Shown: piece by piece, positions 14,046-16,506 of the stretch | How the letters are laid out: every line of letters starts with the position of its first letter | Numbering within the stretch: position 1 is the stretch's first letter | Origin: Spirochaetota bacterium | GTDB lineage: Bacteria > Spirochaetota > Spirochaetia > DTKZ01 | Assembly (NCBI GenBank): GCA_029562045.1 | Contig: JAKQWJ010000055.1 | Location: 1 to 16,506, forward strand | Reading direction: 5' to 3' | Length of the DNA: 16,506 nucleotides | The notes under the pieces: generated by a model | Told to the model about the DNA's origin: nothing | Databases searched by the model: none | What the model saw: only the letters and a program-made list of their open reading frames with translations | Position numbers and translations under genes: made by a program

Positions 14046-15887
14046 TCAGGATTTCTTTTTGAAAAAACCGAGGATCGATTTGATCAGGGAGGGTTTTTTC
14101 TCCTCCGCCTTCATCGGCGCCCCGCCGCCTGGGGCCTTCCCTTTCGGGGCAGCCCCTCCTTTCCCCTGCGGACCCGCCCCCGCGGGGGCCTTTCCCCGGG
14201 AGGAGGGGCCGGCCGGGGTCCGTTCCCTGGAGGATGCCCCGCCCGGAGCTTTCACCGGTGAAGGGGGCCGTTTTTCCGGACCCTTCCCCGCCCCCTGGGC
14301 GGAGCGGGGGACGCCTTCCCTACGGTCCCGATCGGCTGTCTTCCCGCGTCTGGCCCCGGCTTTTTCGTGGGCCTGAAAGTCCTCCCCGTACTTCTCCCTG
14401 TAGAAGGCGAGTCTTTCCTCGGGGGTCATCCTGCGGCCCGTGCCCTTCTTCGCCGGGTTGATGACCCTTTCCTTCCGGGGGTCGGCGCTGTCCAGGCCCC
14501 GGTTCCTGGGGGCCCCGCTTCCGACGGGTCTGCGGCGGCCCTCCCCGGCTCCGGAAGAGCGGGGGGCTGATGCCGCGACGGGACGGTCTTTTCCCGCCTC
14601 CCGGGGCGTCTCCTCCCGGGATCGCCGGCCTCCGGCTTCGGGCCGTCGGGAGGGCCTTCGCCCCTCCTCCCCGGGCCGCCTCCGCCCCCGGTCGTCCCTC
14701 TCCTCCCGGCGGCCGTACCTTTCGGTGCGGATCCGCATCCCCGCGCTCTTGTCCTCCGCCAGCAGAGTCTCGTCGAAGGGCTCCACGGGGATCTTCATGT
14801 CGATAAACTTTTCGATGGCCTCCAGGCCGAAGACATAGCGCTCGCAGGCCAGCATGACGGTCTCGCCGCTCTTTCCCACCCGGGCGGTGCGGCCGATGCG
14901 GTGGACGTAGTTCTCCGGGTCCTCGGGCACGTCATAGTTGACCACCATGTCCAGGTCTTCGACATGGAGACCCCGGGCCGCCACATCGGTGGCCACCAGC
15001 AGGCTGATGCGCCCCTCTTTCATGTCGTCGATGATCTGCAGCCGCTTCCTCTGGGGAAGGTCGCCCATCAGAAACTGGCTTTTATAACCGTTGATATCCA
15101 GGCGTTTGGAAATTTCCTCGGCGGCCCGTTTGGTGTTGGTGAAGATGATGGCGTTCCGGGGCTTCTTCCGCCCCAGGAGTCCCAGCAGCAGGGAAAATTT
15201 TTCCGCAGCGGAGACATGGTAAAGGCTCTGGGCGATGGTCTCCACGGTGACCTGCTCCGGGTCGATCTGGATCTCCTCCGCCCCGTTCATGTACTCCCAG
15301 GCCAGGGCTCCCACCCTCAGACCCAGGGTGGCGGACAGCAGCATGGTGAGCCTTTCCTCGGCGGGGCGCATCTTCCGGAGGAGTTTGCGCAGGTCCGGAA
15401 GGAAGCCCATGTCGAAGAGCCGGTCCGCCTCGTCGATGACCAGGATGCCCACATCCGTCAGGTCGATCTTTTTCTGGCGGGAAAAATCGATGAGCCGGCC
15501 CGGGGTGCCGATCATGATGTCCACACCCTCCTTCAGGAGTGACTCCTGTTTGGCATAGCCGATGCCGCCGAAAAAACTGCCGATCCTGAAGGGCAGGTAT
15601 TTGCCGATCTTCTCCGCGTCGTCCTCGATCTGGGTGGCCAGCTCCCGGGTGGGGACGATGATGAGGGCCTTGCTTCCCCGGAACTTTTCGTTCGTCGTGA
15701 GCTGCTGGTAGATGGTGATCAGGAAGGCGGCGGTTTTGCCGGAGCCCGTCTGGGACTGGACGGTGACGTCCCGTCCGGCCAGGGTGTGTCTGAAGGTCTG
15801 TTCCTGGACAGGAAAGCACTGGACGAAACCCGCTTCGTCGATGGCCTTCTGCAGGCCAGGGTCGAGGTTAAGTTCGCTGAATTTCAT
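14046..15887 (-). CDS. DEAD-box ATP-dependent RNA helicase with long basic low-complexity tail
   Basis: A 613-residue RNA-remodelling ATPase for ribosome assembly, RNA decay or translation; which one is not readable from sequence. The core (about 1-380) has every helicase motif: Q motif FVQCFPVQEQ (21-30), Walker A SQTGSGKT (45-52), PTRELA (79-84), TPGRL (128-132), DEAD (152-155), SAT (185-187), IIFTNTK (247-253), ATDVAARG (299-306) and HRIGRTARVG (329-338). The tail, about 385-613, is rich in Arg, Gly, Pro and Lys. It is broken by a conserved-looking segment NPAKKGTGRRMTPEERLAFY (about 475-494) and ends in an amphipathic basic stretch LIKSILGFFKKKS. Such tails usually bind RNA non-specifically or recruit partners. 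ATG 15887 is preceded by AGGAG at good spacing; the frame further upstream, to 15965, lies in the promoter region. An RNB exoribonuclease gene is next upstream. Confidence 0.95.
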   Translation of the reverse strand: MKFSELNLDPGLQKAIDEAGFVQCFPVQEQTFRHTLAGRDVTVQSQTGSGKTAAFLITIYQQLTTNEKFRGSKALIIVPTRELATQIEDDAEKIGKYLPFRIGSFFGGIGYAKQESLLKEGVDIMIGTPGRLIDFSRQKKIDLTDVGILVIDEADRLFDMGFLPDLRKLLRKMRPAEERLTMLLSATLGLRVGALAWEYMNGAEEIQIDPEQVTVETIAQSLYHVSAAEKFSLLLGLLGRKKPRNAIIFTNTKRAAEEISKRLDINGYKSQFLMGDLPQRKRLQIIDDMKEGRISLLVATDVAARGLHVEDLDMVVNYDVPEDPENYVHRIGRTARVGKSGETVMLACERYVFGLEAIEKFIDMKIPVEPFDETLLAEDKSAGMRIRTERYGRREERDDRGRRRPGEEGRRPSRRPEAGGRRSREETPREAGKDRPVAASAPRSSGAGEGRRRPVGSGAPRNRGLDSADPRKERVINPAKKGTGRRMTPEERLAFYREKYGEDFQAHEKAGARRGKTADRDRREGVPRSAQGAGKGPEKRPPSPVKAPGGASSRERTPAGPSSRGKAPAGAGPQGKGGAAPKGKAPGGGAPMKAEEKKPSLIKSILGFFKKKS

Positions 15888-15910
15888 GGTTCTCCTATTA
15901 CGATGGGGAA

Positions 15911-15939
15911 ATACTACCGGTTTTTTCCGAAATATCCAA
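15911..15939 (-). promoter_or_regulatory. Candidate sigma-70 promoter of the helicase gene
   Basis: On the minus strand, TTGGAT (15939-15934) and TAGTAT (15916-15911) are 17 bp apart. The predicted start is near 15904, giving a 17-base leader that carries AGGAG just before ATG 15887. It lies in the 84-bp gap after the RNB gene, so the helicase can be transcribed independently of it. Confidence 0.45.
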
Positions 15940-15971
15940 GTGCTCCGGAAGGGGAGCCCCGGCAAGGACCC

Positions 15972-16506
15972 CTATGCCCTGACGAAGCCGACTTCGAGAC
16001 CGGGCAGGTCGATCCCGGCGCACCGGACCGTCACCTCCCCGTCGGGGACCGTACCCCGGGGAAGATTGACCCGGGCTTCCAGGCCCAGCTCCGGAATCAG
16101 GACCACCCAGTGCCGGCCCTGGTTTTCCACCGCCATCGCCGGGAACACCCTGTCGGGATGCCGGCGAAGGTGGACCAGGGTCCAGTGGAGGTTGGAGAGC
16201 CTCTCCGCCTTCTGGACCCCGCCGGTCACCGCCTCGGAGGCTCCGATGCGCAGGGTTATCTCCTGGGCGGAAAGGAGGGGCATCCCCAGGATGTGGGCCC
16301 GGATCTGCTGGTGGGCCACCAGGTCCAGGTAGCGCCGCAGGGGACTGGAGACCCGGGTGTAGACCGACAGGCCCAGGCCCGCGTGGGGGGCGGGAAAGGA
16401 ACTCACCGAACCGGCCCGCATCTGCCTGCGGCATGCCCACATCTCCGACAGGGTCCGGGGGTCGCAGGGGGAATCCGGCGGCTCCTGGGAAGCGTAGGGC
16501 AGGGGG
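15972..16506 (-). CDS. RNB-family (RNase II/R-like) exoribonuclease, 5' part beyond the right edge
   Basis: The C-terminal 177 residues of an RNB-domain 3'-to-5' exoribonuclease, which degrades single-stranded RNA in the cytoplasm. The diagnostic stretch is VYTRVSSPLRRYLDLVAHQQI-like: Tyr, Ser-Ser-Pro-Leu-Arg-Arg-Tyr, Asp-Leu and His in the order found at the end of the RNB catalytic domain, at about residues 48-68 of the visible part. The last 60 or so residues (HWVVLIPELGLEARVNL onward) form a small beta-rich, S1-like end. The catalytic aspartate cluster lies beyond the window. The frame is open to position 16506, so the ATG at 16442 is internal and not the start; the residues before it (LPYASQEPP) also fit the family. 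The stop is TAG at 15974-15972. RNase II, RNase R and shorter RNB forms cannot be distinguished from this part. Confidence 0.88.
   Translation of the reverse strand, partial: PLPYASQEPPDSPCDPRTLSEMWACRRQMRAGSVSSFPAPHAGLGLSVYTRVSSPLRRYLDLVAHQQIRAHILGMPLLSAQEITLRIGASEAVTGGVQKAERLSNLHWTLVHLRRHPDRVFPAMAVENQGRHWVVLIPELGLEARVNLPRGTVPDGEVTVRCAGIDLPGLEVGFVRA

Overview
The window is a dense, very GC-rich bacterial chromosome segment with eleven complete protein genes and two that run off the edges. No rRNA, tRNA, insertion sequence, phage gene or CRISPR array is visible. The gene mix suggests a GC-rich member of the Spirochaetota: a FabV/Ter-type enoyl reductase, a short NFACT protein, a FecR-PEGA coiled-coil protein, a paired MEMO/AMMECR1 and two unassigned proteins. 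This is inference from gene content; no marker RNA is present.

Layout from left to right. (1) Minus strand, 1-5133: amrB (MEMO family) starts a run amrB > amrA (AMMECR1 family) > a 479-residue protein with one membrane helix. The junctions are TGATG and ATGA overlaps, so the three are probably translationally coupled. A 107-bp gap with its own promoter follows, then an unassigned 316-residue protein and murD, which leaves the left edge lacking only its last few dozen residues. (2) Minus strand, 5179-9946: hisD-like dehydrogenase > folC > macrodomain protein > NFACT (RqcH/Rqc2-like) protein, with gaps of 7, 28 and 2 bp, so probably one operon. (3) Plus strand, 10109-12580: a FecR/PEGA/coiled-coil protein divergent from hisD, then fabV with its own promoter and ribosome-binding site. 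(4) Minus strand, 12752-16506: a DEAD-box RNA helicase with a long basic tail, followed by a BaiN/HI0933-type flavoprotein; upstream lies the 3' end of an RNB-family exoribonuclease that leaves the right edge.

The genes are mostly housekeeping: cell wall (murD), folate (folC), fatty acids (fabV), and RNA and ribosome quality control (helicase, RNB nuclease, NFACT). Four points stand out. Five candidate sigma-70 promoters all have an exact 17-bp spacer, and three put the predicted transcription start within 0-3 nt of the ATG, which predicts leaderless or near-leaderless mRNAs. The HisD-like protein has altered zinc-ligand and substrate-binding positions and no histidine genes beside it. The MEMO protein lacks two histidines usual for its family and is coupled to AMMECR1 and an unassigned membrane protein, without the radical-SAM partner. 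The NFACT protein appears to lack the helix-hairpin-helix domain and is nearly fused to a macrodomain gene.

No mobile or defence-type system is evident. Starts were chosen from overlaps, Shine-Dalgarno sequences and family N-termini; several differ from the longest open frame.
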